63,457 nucleotides of DNA, taken from Actinomycetes bacterium (GTDB taxonomy: Bacteria; Actinomycetota; Acidimicrobiia; Acidimicrobiales; UBA8190). Positions 17,037-24,500 of the stretch are shown here, in pieces. Where the stretch lies: NCBI GenBank assembly GCA_021803325.1, contig JAJZLP010000122.1, positions 1-63,457 of the forward strand, given 5' to 3'. The stretch's first letter is position 1. Each line of letters opens with the position of its first letter. Under the pieces are notes generated by a model. It was not told the DNA's origin. It searched no databases and worked only from the letters and a program-made list of their open reading frames with translations. A program made the translations under genes and the position numbers.

Positions 17037-17109
17037 TGGGCCGTACAGGACTCGAACCTGTGACCCCTTGCGCGTCATGCAAGTGCGCTACCAACTGCGC
17101 CAACGGCCC
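17037..17109 (-). tRNA. tRNA-Val (anticodon GAC)
   Basis: 73 nt. Acceptor stem GGGCCGT pairs with ACGGCCC; D arm GGCGC/GCGC; anticodon stem CTTGC/GCAAG with loop ATGACGC, giving anticodon GAC; T arm ACAGG/CCTGT with TTCGAGT loop. CCA is not encoded. A decayed integrase lies beside its 3' end. Confidence 0.95.
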
Positions 17110-17160
17110 GTAAGCGGGACAATCTAGCACCAGGCCCGCTCTCCGTCGGCGACGGCTCCA

Positions 17161-18129
17161 TCAGGCGGTGGCTCGATCGTGCTGCCGATCCCCACCCCGC
17201 TCGAGCCCGTCCGCCAACGCCCGCACGAACGCCCGCACGGCCCGGCGGGCGAGCCGCTCGGCCAGCTCTTCGTCAGGGGCTGGGTCGCCGGGGCGGCCGG
17301 GAACCCGGAACCGACCGGAGACTTCGACCTCGGTGCGTTCGGGGTCCGCCGACTGCAGCGTCAGGGTTCCCTCGAGCCGGGACGTCGCCCCACCAGGGAA
17401 ATCGAGCTCCCACGCCAGGTCGAACACCGGCTGGTCCACCGACCGGCCCCCGATGACGCTTTCGCGCCGGGCGACTCGTACGGCCGGGGGCGAGCCGGTG
17501 CTCCACGGCAGGCCACCTGGATCAGCTTCGGCGCGGGCGTCGTCGGCCACCGCGTACGCGTCCACGATCCGGGCTGCCACCCACGCCTCACGCCGGAGGC
17601 GGTCCACGACGTCGGCCACGGCCTGCTCCACCTGGACCGTGTCGTGGACGGGGATGCTGGCCGCAACGTGGCGGTGCGAGTCGTCGGGCGGAACACGGGT
17701 GCCGGCCTCGAGCGCGCTGTCTTCCGCCGCCAAGGCGGCGAGCGACGTCCCGGCCAGTGCGGCCCGCAGCGCACCTGTCGCCGCCTGCCACGTGTCGTGC
17801 AGCGGGCAGACCGCGTCCCATCGGCATGGCCCTTCGCCCAGGGCGCAGCGCTCCGCCTGAAGGGGACCCTCGCCCGCCTCGACGACCTCGACGACCGTGA
17901 TCTCCTCGGGCGGGCGCGACAGGCGGTAGCCACCTTCGCGCCCGGCCCGTGACGTCGCCAGCCCGGCCCGGACCAACTCGGCCAGGATCTGCGAGGCGAA
18001 GGTGTGGGGCACACCCATCTCGGCCACCACCTCGCGGATCTTGCGGTGCTCGCCCGAGGCGTAGGCCCGGGCCAAGCAGAGAGCAGACCGCACGACGTAG
18101 TCGCCGCGTTTCGACAGCGTCATGTTCAC
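17161..18129 (-). CDS. Rrf2-family Fe-S regulator fused to a SRPBCC-like domain
   Basis: 322 residues. Residues 1-140 are an Rrf2 winged-helix regulator: LSKRGDYVVRSALCLARAYA, recognition helix region FASQILAELVRAGL and wing RAGREGGYRLSRP. Three cysteines follow as C-x6-C-x5-C (RCALGEGPCRWDAVC), fitting an iron-sulfur sensor like IscR or NsrR. Residues 170-310 are an unrelated beta-rich region (DLAWELDFPGG, RLEGTLTLQS, TEVEVSGRFRVPG, then a long C-terminal helix) that resembles SRPBCC/START-type proteins. This fusion is unusual. GTG 18129 is preceded by TACAGT with a 7-nt spacer; ATG 18123 is the alternative. It is divergent from the redox operon and probably represses it and itself. Confidence 0.8.
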   Translation of the reverse strand: MNMTLSKRGDYVVRSALCLARAYASGEHRKIREVVAEMGVPHTFASQILAELVRAGLATSRAGREGGYRLSRPPEEITVVEVVEAGEGPLQAERCALGEGPCRWDAVCPLHDTWQAATGALRAALAGTSLAALAAEDSALEAGTRVPPDDSHRHVAASIPVHDTVQVEQAVADVVDRLRREAWVAARIVDAYAVADDARAEADPGGLPWSTGSPPAVRVARRESVIGGRSVDQPVFDLAWELDFPGGATSRLEGTLTLQSADPERTEVEVSGRFRVPGRPGDPAPDEELAERLARRAVRAFVRALADGLERGGDRQHDRATA

Positions 18130-18136
18130 GAGGCAA

Positions 18137-18165
18137 ACTGTAGTCCGCCACTTGACGTTGTGCCA
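18137..18165 (-). promoter_or_regulatory. Promoter of the Rrf2-type gene with embedded operator
   Basis: TGGCAC (18160-18165), 17-bp spacer, TACAGT (18137-18142), then 7 nt to the GTG. The spacer contains ACTTGACGTTGT (18150-18161), an exact reverse complement of the 12-mer at 18272-18283 in the divergent promoter. Confidence 0.6.
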
Positions 18166-18238
18166 GCACTTTCTTCGATCTGGTCGAACGCCGTAGCCTC
18201 CGGATCGTCCCACGTCGGGACACCGGTACCGCCAGGGC

Positions 18239-18267
18239 TTGACGGCGACCCGCAGGTGTCGTATACC
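18239..18267 (+). promoter_or_regulatory. Sigma-70-like promoter of the redox operon
   Basis: TTGACG (18239-18244), a 17-bp spacer, then TATACC (18262-18267). This is the best consensus promoter seen in the window. The start site would fall near 18274, inside the palindrome at 18272-18289. Confidence 0.75.
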
Positions 18268-18271
18268 GTAC

Positions 18272-18289
18272 ACAACGTCAAGTACGTTG
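18272..18289. promoter_or_regulatory. Palindromic operator, redox operon
   Basis: CAACGT-CAAGT-ACGTTG is a perfect 6-bp inverted repeat with a 5-bp centre, covering the expected transcription start. Its left part, ACAACGTCAAGT, recurs inverted at 18150-18161 in front of the Rrf2-type gene. Repression of both promoters by that regulator is the direct inference. Confidence 0.65.
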
Positions 18290-18324
18290 CTACACGTACA
18301 GCGCAGACGCTATGGGAGGCAGGC

Positions 18325-19935
18325 ATGACGATCACCGCGGGGCCCGGTGCGACAACCGGACCGGACGGCGCACGGACCGCCGGCACGGACACCGCCACCA
18401 GACCCACCCCTGTGGGCACCGACCCGGTGATGACCGCAGTTCACCTGCGGCCACCACAGCGGCGGGGCATGGAGGAGCGGTTCGCTGCGACAGACCCGTC
18501 GCCAGGGCTCGACATCGCGCGGCATCCGAAGGTGGCGCGCATCCTGCACAACCGCCGTCTGCAGTTCATGCTGATCCTCCCCAACCAGATCGTCTTCTGG
18601 GCAGTCATCTTCCTCGGCCTGCTCGGCACGGTGGTGCCCGGGCTTAACTTCGGCACCGCCATCACGTGGTACCTCTGGTTCTGCCTCGTGTTCGTCATGA
18701 TGGTGGTGGTCGGCCGGGCATGGTGCGCCATGTGCCCCTTCGGCGGCTTCGCCGAGTGGATCCAACGCCGGACCTTCTGGAAGCGCACGCAAAAGGCGCT
18801 GGGCCTCGGCCGCAAGGTCCCCGAGCCGATCGCCCGGTACGGCTTCCTGCTCTCTGTCGGTGCCTTCCTGGTGCTCACCTGGATCGAGGAGTTCTTCAAC
18901 ATCGCTGGCCCGGGCGCGCCGCACGCCACATCGTGGATGGTGGTCGGCATCGTCGCTTCGGCTCTCGTCTTCTTCCTGGCCTTCGAGCGCCGCTCCTTCT
19001 GCCGCTACGTCTGCCCCCTGTCGGCACTGATCGGCACCGTCGGCGCCATGGGCTCCGTGGCCGGGTTCCGCACCCGTGACCGCGAGACCTGCCTGTCGTG
19101 CGCCACCAAGGACTGCATGCGAGGCGGCACCGACGGGTACGGGTGCCCCTGGTACACCTGGCCGGGATCGGCGGACTCCAATCTCGCCTGCGGTCTGTGC
19201 ACCGAGTGCTACAAGGCCTGCCCGTCCGACAACATCGGCCTGTACCTCCAGAAGCCCCTGACGTCGGTGGTCGCACCCCGTCGGCGCCGCGCTGATGTCG
19301 CCTGGGCCGTGGCCATCCTGTGGGGACTGGTCGTCTTCCAGCAGGTGAACGCCACCAATGGCTACGCTTCGCTCGACTCCTGGCTGATCAAAGCGACCCA
19401 CATCGGCTACCCCAACCCGGTGGACTACGTGGGGATCATCGCCGCCGTCACCGCCCTGATGGCCGGGATCGTGTGGGTGGCTCAGCTCGCTCTGGCACGC
19501 CGCGACCTGCAACTGCCCACCGGTGGACGCGGCTTCATGGAGCGCGTCAGCAAGTTCCGTGCGTTCTTCCTCCCGCTCATGTACGGGATCATCCCCGTCG
19601 TCGGTGCCGATTACTTCGCCCGGCAGCTGCCGAAGTTCTTCAAGCACGTGCCCCGCCTGGTGCCCGCCATCGGTGCCTGGTTCGGCCACGGGTCGACCAG
19701 CTCCAGCATCTACCACATGCGCCTGCTTGCCGACCCCCGCATCGTGACCGTGCAGGTCGGCGTCATCGCCCTGGGCACCCTGGCGGCCGTGGCCACCAGC
19801 TGGCGCATCGCCGGCCGGGACCTCGCGACCGTGAGCGCCCACCCCGCAGCGGCCCGAGCCGTGGCCGTGGGCCTGGCCCTCGCCTGCGGTGCTGCCGCCA
19901 TCGTCCTGTACATCGCTATGCACGCAGCGTCCTAG
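18325..19935 (+). CDS. NapH/NosR-like membrane polyferredoxin
   Basis: 536 residues. A polar N-terminus of about 70 residues leads to six or more membrane helices. Two C-x3-CP motifs near the membrane (CAMCPFGGFAEW and CRYVCPLSALIG) and two cluster motifs (CLSCATKDCMRGG with GCPW, and CGLCTECYKACP) are the marks of the NapH, NosR and CcoG group, which pass electrons through the membrane via [4Fe-4S] clusters. ATG 18325 has GGGAGG 7 nt upstream, so the message has a real leader. The next gene starts 8 bp later. The electron acceptor is not shown by the sequence; no nap, nos or cco genes are nearby. Confidence 0.85.
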   Translation: MTITAGPGATTGPDGARTAGTDTATRPTPVGTDPVMTAVHLRPPQRRGMEERFAATDPSPGLDIARHPKVARILHNRRLQFMLILPNQIVFWAVIFLGLLGTVVPGLNFGTAITWYLWFCLVFVMMVVVGRAWCAMCPFGGFAEWIQRRTFWKRTQKALGLGRKVPEPIARYGFLLSVGAFLVLTWIEEFFNIAGPGAPHATSWMVVGIVASALVFFLAFERRSFCRYVCPLSALIGTVGAMGSVAGFRTRDRETCLSCATKDCMRGGTDGYGCPWYTWPGSADSNLACGLCTECYKACPSDNIGLYLQKPLTSVVAPRRRRADVAWAVAILWGLVVFQQVNATNGYASLDSWLIKATHIGYPNPVDYVGIIAAVTALMAGIVWVAQLALARRDLQLPTGGRGFMERVSKFRAFFLPLMYGIIPVVGADYFARQLPKFFKHVPRLVPAIGAWFGHGSTSSSIYHMRLLADPRIVTVQVGVIALGTLAAVATSWRIAGRDLATVSAHPAAARAVAVGLALACGAAAIVLYIAMHAAS

Positions 19936-19943
19936 GAGGCCCG

Positions 19944-22259
19944 ATGACCATCGCCCCCGATCGCACAACCGCAACCCCCGGCATCACCGCCGGCACCGCT
20001 TCGCCTGCTGTCACCGTCCTCGTCGACCGCTGCGCTGGCTGTCAGGAGTGCGTGGTGCGCTGCCCGACCGAGGCGCTCACCATGGACACCGGGCGCTGGG
20101 TCGCAGTCGCCGACTCGGCACGCTGCGTCGGATGCCGCCAGTGCGTCCGTACGTGCCCGTTCTCCGCCATCACCGTCGAAGGGCCCATGCTGGTGGCCGA
20201 CCGGGTTGCGACCCAGGTCCACCTGCCCGAGCACCTCGACGGAGACGTGAGCGAGACCCGGCGAGGCATCACCACCTGGGACGAGGCCGTGGCCGAGGCA
20301 TCACGCTGCCTGAGCTGCCCCGATCCGACCTGCGTGCGCGGCTGCCCGACCCACAACGACATCCCCGGGTTCGTGGCTGCTGTCCGCCAGCGCGACCTCG
20401 ACGAGGCCCATCGCATCCTCCGGCGCACCACCTTCCTCCCCGACGTGTGCTCGCGGGTGTGCGATCAGGCGGTGCAGTGCGAGGGATCCTGCACCTGGTC
20501 GCTCGCCGGTGGCACGCCGGTCGCCATCGGCGCCCTGGAGCGTTTCATCACCGACAACGCCCCCGTACCCCCGCCAGCCCTGCCGGGCACACCCGGTGCG
20601 ACGGGATCGGCTGATGCGTCTTCTGCACCTGGCGAGGTCTCGGCCTCACCCGCCCGCCGTCGACGCGTGGCCGCACCGAGCGGTACGAGCACCGCTGGCG
20701 CCCCCAGCGTGGCCATCGTCGGCTCCGGTCCCGCTGGCATCGCCGCCGCCTGGGAGCTGCTCCAAGGTGGAGCGCACGTCACGGTGTTCGAGCGCGACGC
20801 GGCCCCCGGCGGGCTCCTCGGCTGGGGCATCCCCGACTTCACCCTGCCAGCAGCAGTGGCCGAGCGCCCCTGGGACCAGCTGCAGGCAGCAGGTGTCGAC
20901 CTCCGCTGCTCCACCGCAGTCGACGCGTCTGGTCTGGAGCGCCTGCTCGCCGAGCACGACGCTGTCGTCCTGGCCCACGGAGCCGGGATGCCGGTTCGCC
21001 CACCGATCCCCGGTGTCGACCTGGCCGGGGTGGAGGACGCCACCAGCTTCCTGCAGCGCGCCCGCACCGCACTCGAGAACGGCGACAAGCTGGCCGACCT
21101 CGACAAGGCGGCCACCGGCTCGCCGCGCACCGCCGCCACCGGCTCGCAGCGCACCGCCGCCACCGTCCTCGTCCTCGGCGCCGGCAACACCGCCATGGAC
21201 GTCGCCCGGTGCGCGCGGCGCCTGGGCGCCAACGCGATCTGCATCGACTGGATGGACCCCCGCTTCGCCCCCGTACGCCCCGACGAGCTCGAAGAGGCCC
21301 GGGCCGAAGGCGTAGACGTGCGCTTCTCCAGCACGGTCGTCGGCCTTGAAGGAACCGGCGGCACCGTCGCTGTCGCCCGCATCGCCCGCACCCGCCAGGA
21401 GCGCGCCGACCGCCGGCCCGTCATCCAGCAGGGCTCCGACGAGCTGGTGCCCGTCGACCACGTCGTGCTGGCCATGGGCTACCGGCTCGACCCCGAGCTG
21501 TCGCATGACGACCTCGGCAGGCCCTTCGTCAAGCAGGCGCCCGAGCTGCCCGACCGGCGATGGACCGGCAGTGGCATCCTGGCGGCACCGGCGCCGTCGT
21601 TCGCCCGCCACCAGCCTGTCGGCCGTCTGGCCCTGGCACGTGAGACAGCACGCGTGACTGCTGCCCTCCCCCGGCGGGAACGCCTGTGGGTGGCCGGCGA
21701 TGCCCTGGTCGGCCCGTCCACCGTGGTCGAAGCCATGGCGCAAGGGCGCGAGGCAGCCCGAGCCGTACTGGCCCACCGTCCCCGCCGTCCCGGCGCGCCG
21801 CGGCCCGAGATCGCTCACGTGGTCGTCGCCTATGACAGTGTCGGCGGGCGCACCGCGTCGTGTGCTCGTGCTGTCGCCGACCTGCTCGGCGCCGACGGGA
21901 CGACGGTCGAGATCCTCCCCCTCAAGCAGGTCGACACGATGACGCTCGCCCGCGCCGACCTGCTGGTCCTCGGGACGTGGACGGAGGGCTTCGTCGTCGC
22001 CGGCGTTGGCCCGTCCCGGACCACCCGCCGCTGGCTGGCAGATCTCCCCCCGATCGCCGGTCTGCGCGTGGCGACCTTCTGCACCTACGGCGTCACACCT
22101 CGCGGCACGCTGGGAATCATGCGCACCCTCATCGAGGCTCGCGGCGGCGAGGTCGTGGCCGAGGCCAGCATGGGCGGTCGCAACGTCCTGACCGCAGCCA
22201 AGCGCTTCGGCGTCACCGTCCGCACCCGCATGCGGTCGCGCGAGGCCGTGGCGTCATGA
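19944..22259 (+). CDS. Ferredoxin - GltD-like NAD(P)H oxidoreductase - flavodoxin fusion
   Basis: 771 residues, three parts. Residues 25-80: two [4Fe-4S] ferredoxin motifs (CAGCQECVVRCP and CVGCRQCVRTCP). Residues 105-600: a GltD/NfnB-like module with CLSCPDPTCVRGCPTHNDIP, CSRVCDQAVQCEGSC, the FAD loop VGSGPAGIAAA and the nucleotide loop GAGNTAMDVARC; the AAGG-type FAD end VAGDALVGPSTVVEA is also present. Residues 625-765: a flavodoxin-like domain (VVVAYDSVGGRTAS, LVLGTWTEGF, FCTYGVTPRGT). The likely path is NAD(P)H to FAD, to Fe-S centres, to FMN or the membrane polyferredoxin upstream. AGGAGG is well placed before the ATG. I know of no standard name for this three-part fusion. Confidence 0.82.
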   Translation: MTIAPDRTTATPGITAGTASPAVTVLVDRCAGCQECVVRCPTEALTMDTGRWVAVADSARCVGCRQCVRTCPFSAITVEGPMLVADRVATQVHLPEHLDGDVSETRRGITTWDEAVAEASRCLSCPDPTCVRGCPTHNDIPGFVAAVRQRDLDEAHRILRRTTFLPDVCSRVCDQAVQCEGSCTWSLAGGTPVAIGALERFITDNAPVPPPALPGTPGATGSADASSAPGEVSASPARRRRVAAPSGTSTAGAPSVAIVGSGPAGIAAAWELLQGGAHVTVFERDAAPGGLLGWGIPDFTLPAAVAERPWDQLQAAGVDLRCSTAVDASGLERLLAEHDAVVLAHGAGMPVRPPIPGVDLAGVEDATSFLQRARTALENGDKLADLDKAATGSPRTAATGSQRTAATVLVLGAGNTAMDVARCARRLGANAICIDWMDPRFAPVRPDELEEARAEGVDVRFSSTVVGLEGTGGTVAVARIARTRQERADRRPVIQQGSDELVPVDHVVLAMGYRLDPELSHDDLGRPFVKQAPELPDRRWTGSGILAAPAPSFARHQPVGRLALARETARVTAALPRRERLWVAGDALVGPSTVVEAMAQGREAARAVLAHRPRRPGAPRPEIAHVVVAYDSVGGRTASCARAVADLLGADGTTVEILPLKQVDTMTLARADLLVLGTWTEGFVVAGVGPSRTTRRWLADLPPIAGLRVATFCTYGVTPRGTLGIMRTLIEARGGEVVAEASMGGRNVLTAAKRFGVTVRTRMRSREAVAS

Positions 22260-22299
22260 CCCGGGATCGCGGGCCGGCCCAGGCCTGACCCGCACACAA

Positions 22300-22327
22300 G
22301 CCCCCGGCGGCCGCGGCCGCCGGGGGC
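22300..22327 (+). terminator. Perfect 28-bp GC palindrome after the redox operon
   Basis: GCCCCCGGCGGC, CGCG, GCCGCCGGGGGC: a 12-bp stem around CGCG. No T tract follows. It is 41 bp past the stop of the fusion gene and separates it from the transporter. Confidence 0.75.
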
Positions 22328-22431
22328 CAGCACGCCGCAGATCGGCCCGTCTCCTCTGCCTTCATCACCCCCGCTGGTCGCCGACCACTCACGCTACGCC
22401 GTGCTCCTCCGCGCTGACGATCCGAAATGTA

Positions 22432-22455
22432 TGACGAAGCGCATTCTTTTCGTCA
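22432..22455. promoter_or_regulatory. Inverted repeat TGACGAA-N10-TTCGTCA upstream of the MFS gene
   Basis: A perfect 7-bp inverted repeat about 100 bp before the start of the transporter. The sequence around it is AT-richer than its surroundings. It resembles an operator but is not the same site as the Rrf2 palindrome. The 292-bp gap otherwise has only the terminator at 22300-22327. Confidence 0.45.
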
Positions 22456-22551
22456 CGCGAAGCATTCGAGGAGTACCATGAAGTCGCGAGTGGCTTGCAC
22501 CCGAGCCGCTAGGCATCCCCGGGGCAATGCCACGCGCGAGGGGAGGGGAAC

Positions 22552-24324
22552 ATGACCGATGCAGCGCTGGCGTCGCCGTCGGCCCGTCGCGGATCTCCGT
22601 TGTCGTTCCTCTGGCATCGCCGGTTGGAACGCTATCCCGACGCCGGGCCACGGATCTTCTACCTGAGCATCGTCGTGGTGGCCACCATCGTCCTGTACTA
22701 CGAGCTCTACGTCCAAGGTGCGGTCGCACCGTCAATCATCAGCCAGTACCACATGTCGTTCACCTACTACGTGGATGTCGTGGTCGTAGCCAATGCCTTG
22801 GGAGCGTTCTCGTCGCTGATCGCCGGCTTGGCCGACCGCTGGGGACGGGCGAACCTCGTCACCTATGGTCTGGTGATCACCGCCGCGCTCGTCCTGTGGG
22901 GACTGCCGAACGCTCCGAACAAGTGGACCTACGGCATCCTGCTGGGAGCAGTCGGCTTCGTCGAGGGGATCATCCTGGTCGCGACCCCGGCGCTGGTGCG
23001 GGACTTCTCACCGCAGCTCGGTCGGGCGTCGGCCATGGGATTCTGGACCCTCGGACCGGTCATCGGCAGCCTGGTGGTCGCGGAGGTCGCCACCCACACG
23101 CTGGCGGCCGGGGCCACCCCGCCGTGGCGCGGTCAGTTCGTCATCTGCGGCATCGTTGGTCTCGTCGTCTCGGTCATCGCCATCGTCGGCTTGCGCGAGC
23201 TCTCGCCCCAACTCCGAGACCAGCTCATGGTCTCCATACGCGACCGGGCCCTCGTCGAGGCCCGAGCCCGCGGACTCGACATCTCCGATTCACTCCGCCG
23301 GCCATGGCGCCAGATGCTGCACCTCGACATCATCGGGTCGGCTCTCGCCATCAGCGTGCTGCTGCTCATCTACTACACAGCGGTCGGGTTCTTCGTCATC
23401 TACTTCGAGAGCATCTTCGGGTTCACCGCCAACCAGGCGAACGGCATCGGCAACTGGTTCTGGGCCTTCGATGCCGGCGCCCTCATCGTGGTCGGGATCG
23501 TCTCGGACCGACTGCTCGTCCGCAAACCGTTCATGATCATCGGCGGGATCGGATCCGTGGTGATGACGATCATCTTCCTCACCCGGGCAACGCACCCCCA
23601 TACCGGCTACTACACCTTCGTGTGGATGATCTCGGTGCTGGCCGTCTTCCTGGCCATTGCCTTCGCACCGTGGATGGCCAGCTTCACCGAGACCGTGGAG
23701 AAGCGGAACCCCGCGCTCACCGCCACCGGCCTGGCTGTGTGGGGGTGGATCATCCGGGCTGTCGTCGCCGTCTCCGCCTTCGTCCTGCCATTCGTGGTGA
23801 GCTCGATGACTCCGCTCGTGACCTACGGCGCGCCGGTTCAGGCAGCCCTGGCCAAGGTCGAGGCAGCCAAACCGGTGAAGGTGCCCTACGCCTCGACACC
23901 CCAGCCGCTGCTCACTGTGGTGCAGGGCCACGCGCAGGTCTTCGCTTCACTGGCCAAGTACACGAACCCCAAGAGCATCCCGGCGTCGGTTCTCGACCCC
24001 GCCATCGCCGCTGTCGGCATCCCGGCACTGCTCGCTGCGCAGCAGTACACCGTGCCTCTCGGCGTGCTGGCTGCCCACGGCAGCGCTGTCCTGGGCGCGT
24101 CCAAGGCTGCACCTGGCCAGTGGCAGAACTGGTACTGGGTCTGTGTCGCCGGCGAAGCCGTGTTCATCCCGCTTGTCTTCGTCATGACCGGTCGCTGGCG
24201 GCCGAAGCGCGCCCGCGAGGACGCCAGGAGGCACGAGGAGCTGGTCGCCTCCGAGCTGGCCAAGCTCAGCGCCGCCGCGCCGGCGAAGACGGAGTCGGTG
24301 GCAGGCGCCGGCAACGTCGCCTGA
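22552..24324 (+). CDS. MFS transporter with long last external loop
   Basis: 590 residues with about 12 membrane helices. GLADRWGRANLVTYGL is the MFS loop 2-3 signature (D-R-W-G-R), and LVSDR-like IVSDRLLVRK recurs at loop 8-9. Between the last two helices lies an unusual polar stretch of about 100 residues (roughly 430-535). The C-terminal tail is charged. GGGGAGGGG precedes the ATG. It follows the redox operon but has its own control region. Substrate is unknown; the plan is broadly like organic-anion or sugar-type MFS carriers. Confidence 0.8.
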   Translation: MTDAALASPSARRGSPLSFLWHRRLERYPDAGPRIFYLSIVVVATIVLYYELYVQGAVAPSIISQYHMSFTYYVDVVVVANALGAFSSLIAGLADRWGRANLVTYGLVITAALVLWGLPNAPNKWTYGILLGAVGFVEGIILVATPALVRDFSPQLGRASAMGFWTLGPVIGSLVVAEVATHTLAAGATPPWRGQFVICGIVGLVVSVIAIVGLRELSPQLRDQLMVSIRDRALVEARARGLDISDSLRRPWRQMLHLDIIGSALAISVLLLIYYTAVGFFVIYFESIFGFTANQANGIGNWFWAFDAGALIVVGIVSDRLLVRKPFMIIGGIGSVVMTIIFLTRATHPHTGYYTFVWMISVLAVFLAIAFAPWMASFTETVEKRNPALTATGLAVWGWIIRAVVAVSAFVLPFVVSSMTPLVTYGAPVQAALAKVEAAKPVKVPYASTPQPLLTVVQGHAQVFASLAKYTNPKSIPASVLDPAIAAVGIPALLAAQQYTVPLGVLAAHGSAVLGASKAAPGQWQNWYWVCVAGEAVFIPLVFVMTGRWRPKRAREDARRHEELVASELAKLSAAAPAKTESVAGAGNVA

Positions 24325-24420
24325 TCCGCCCCGCCGAACCCGGCATGCCCGGGGTCGGGTCGACAACCGAACGTCGGGCGCAAGCCCACGGGCGAACCAG
24401 CCCACCAGCCCCTGGTCGAC

Positions 24421-24450
24421 ACGCCGGTCCGGCGCCAGCCGGACCGGCGT
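24421..24450 (+). terminator. 13-bp hairpin after the MFS gene
   Basis: ACGCCGGTCCGGC, loop GCCA, GCCGGACCGGCGT, followed by TTGATC. Perfect stem, no long T tract. Confidence 0.7.
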
Positions 24451-24500
24451 TGATCGCAGTCTGGTTCAACTCCTGACACCCAGCGGTCGATATCCGTGCC

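Noticed and set aside
17041-17120. Intact attachment-site duplication for the lost element
   Set aside because: I looked for a second copy of the tRNA-Val 3' end in the window and did not find one, so no attachment repeat is reported.
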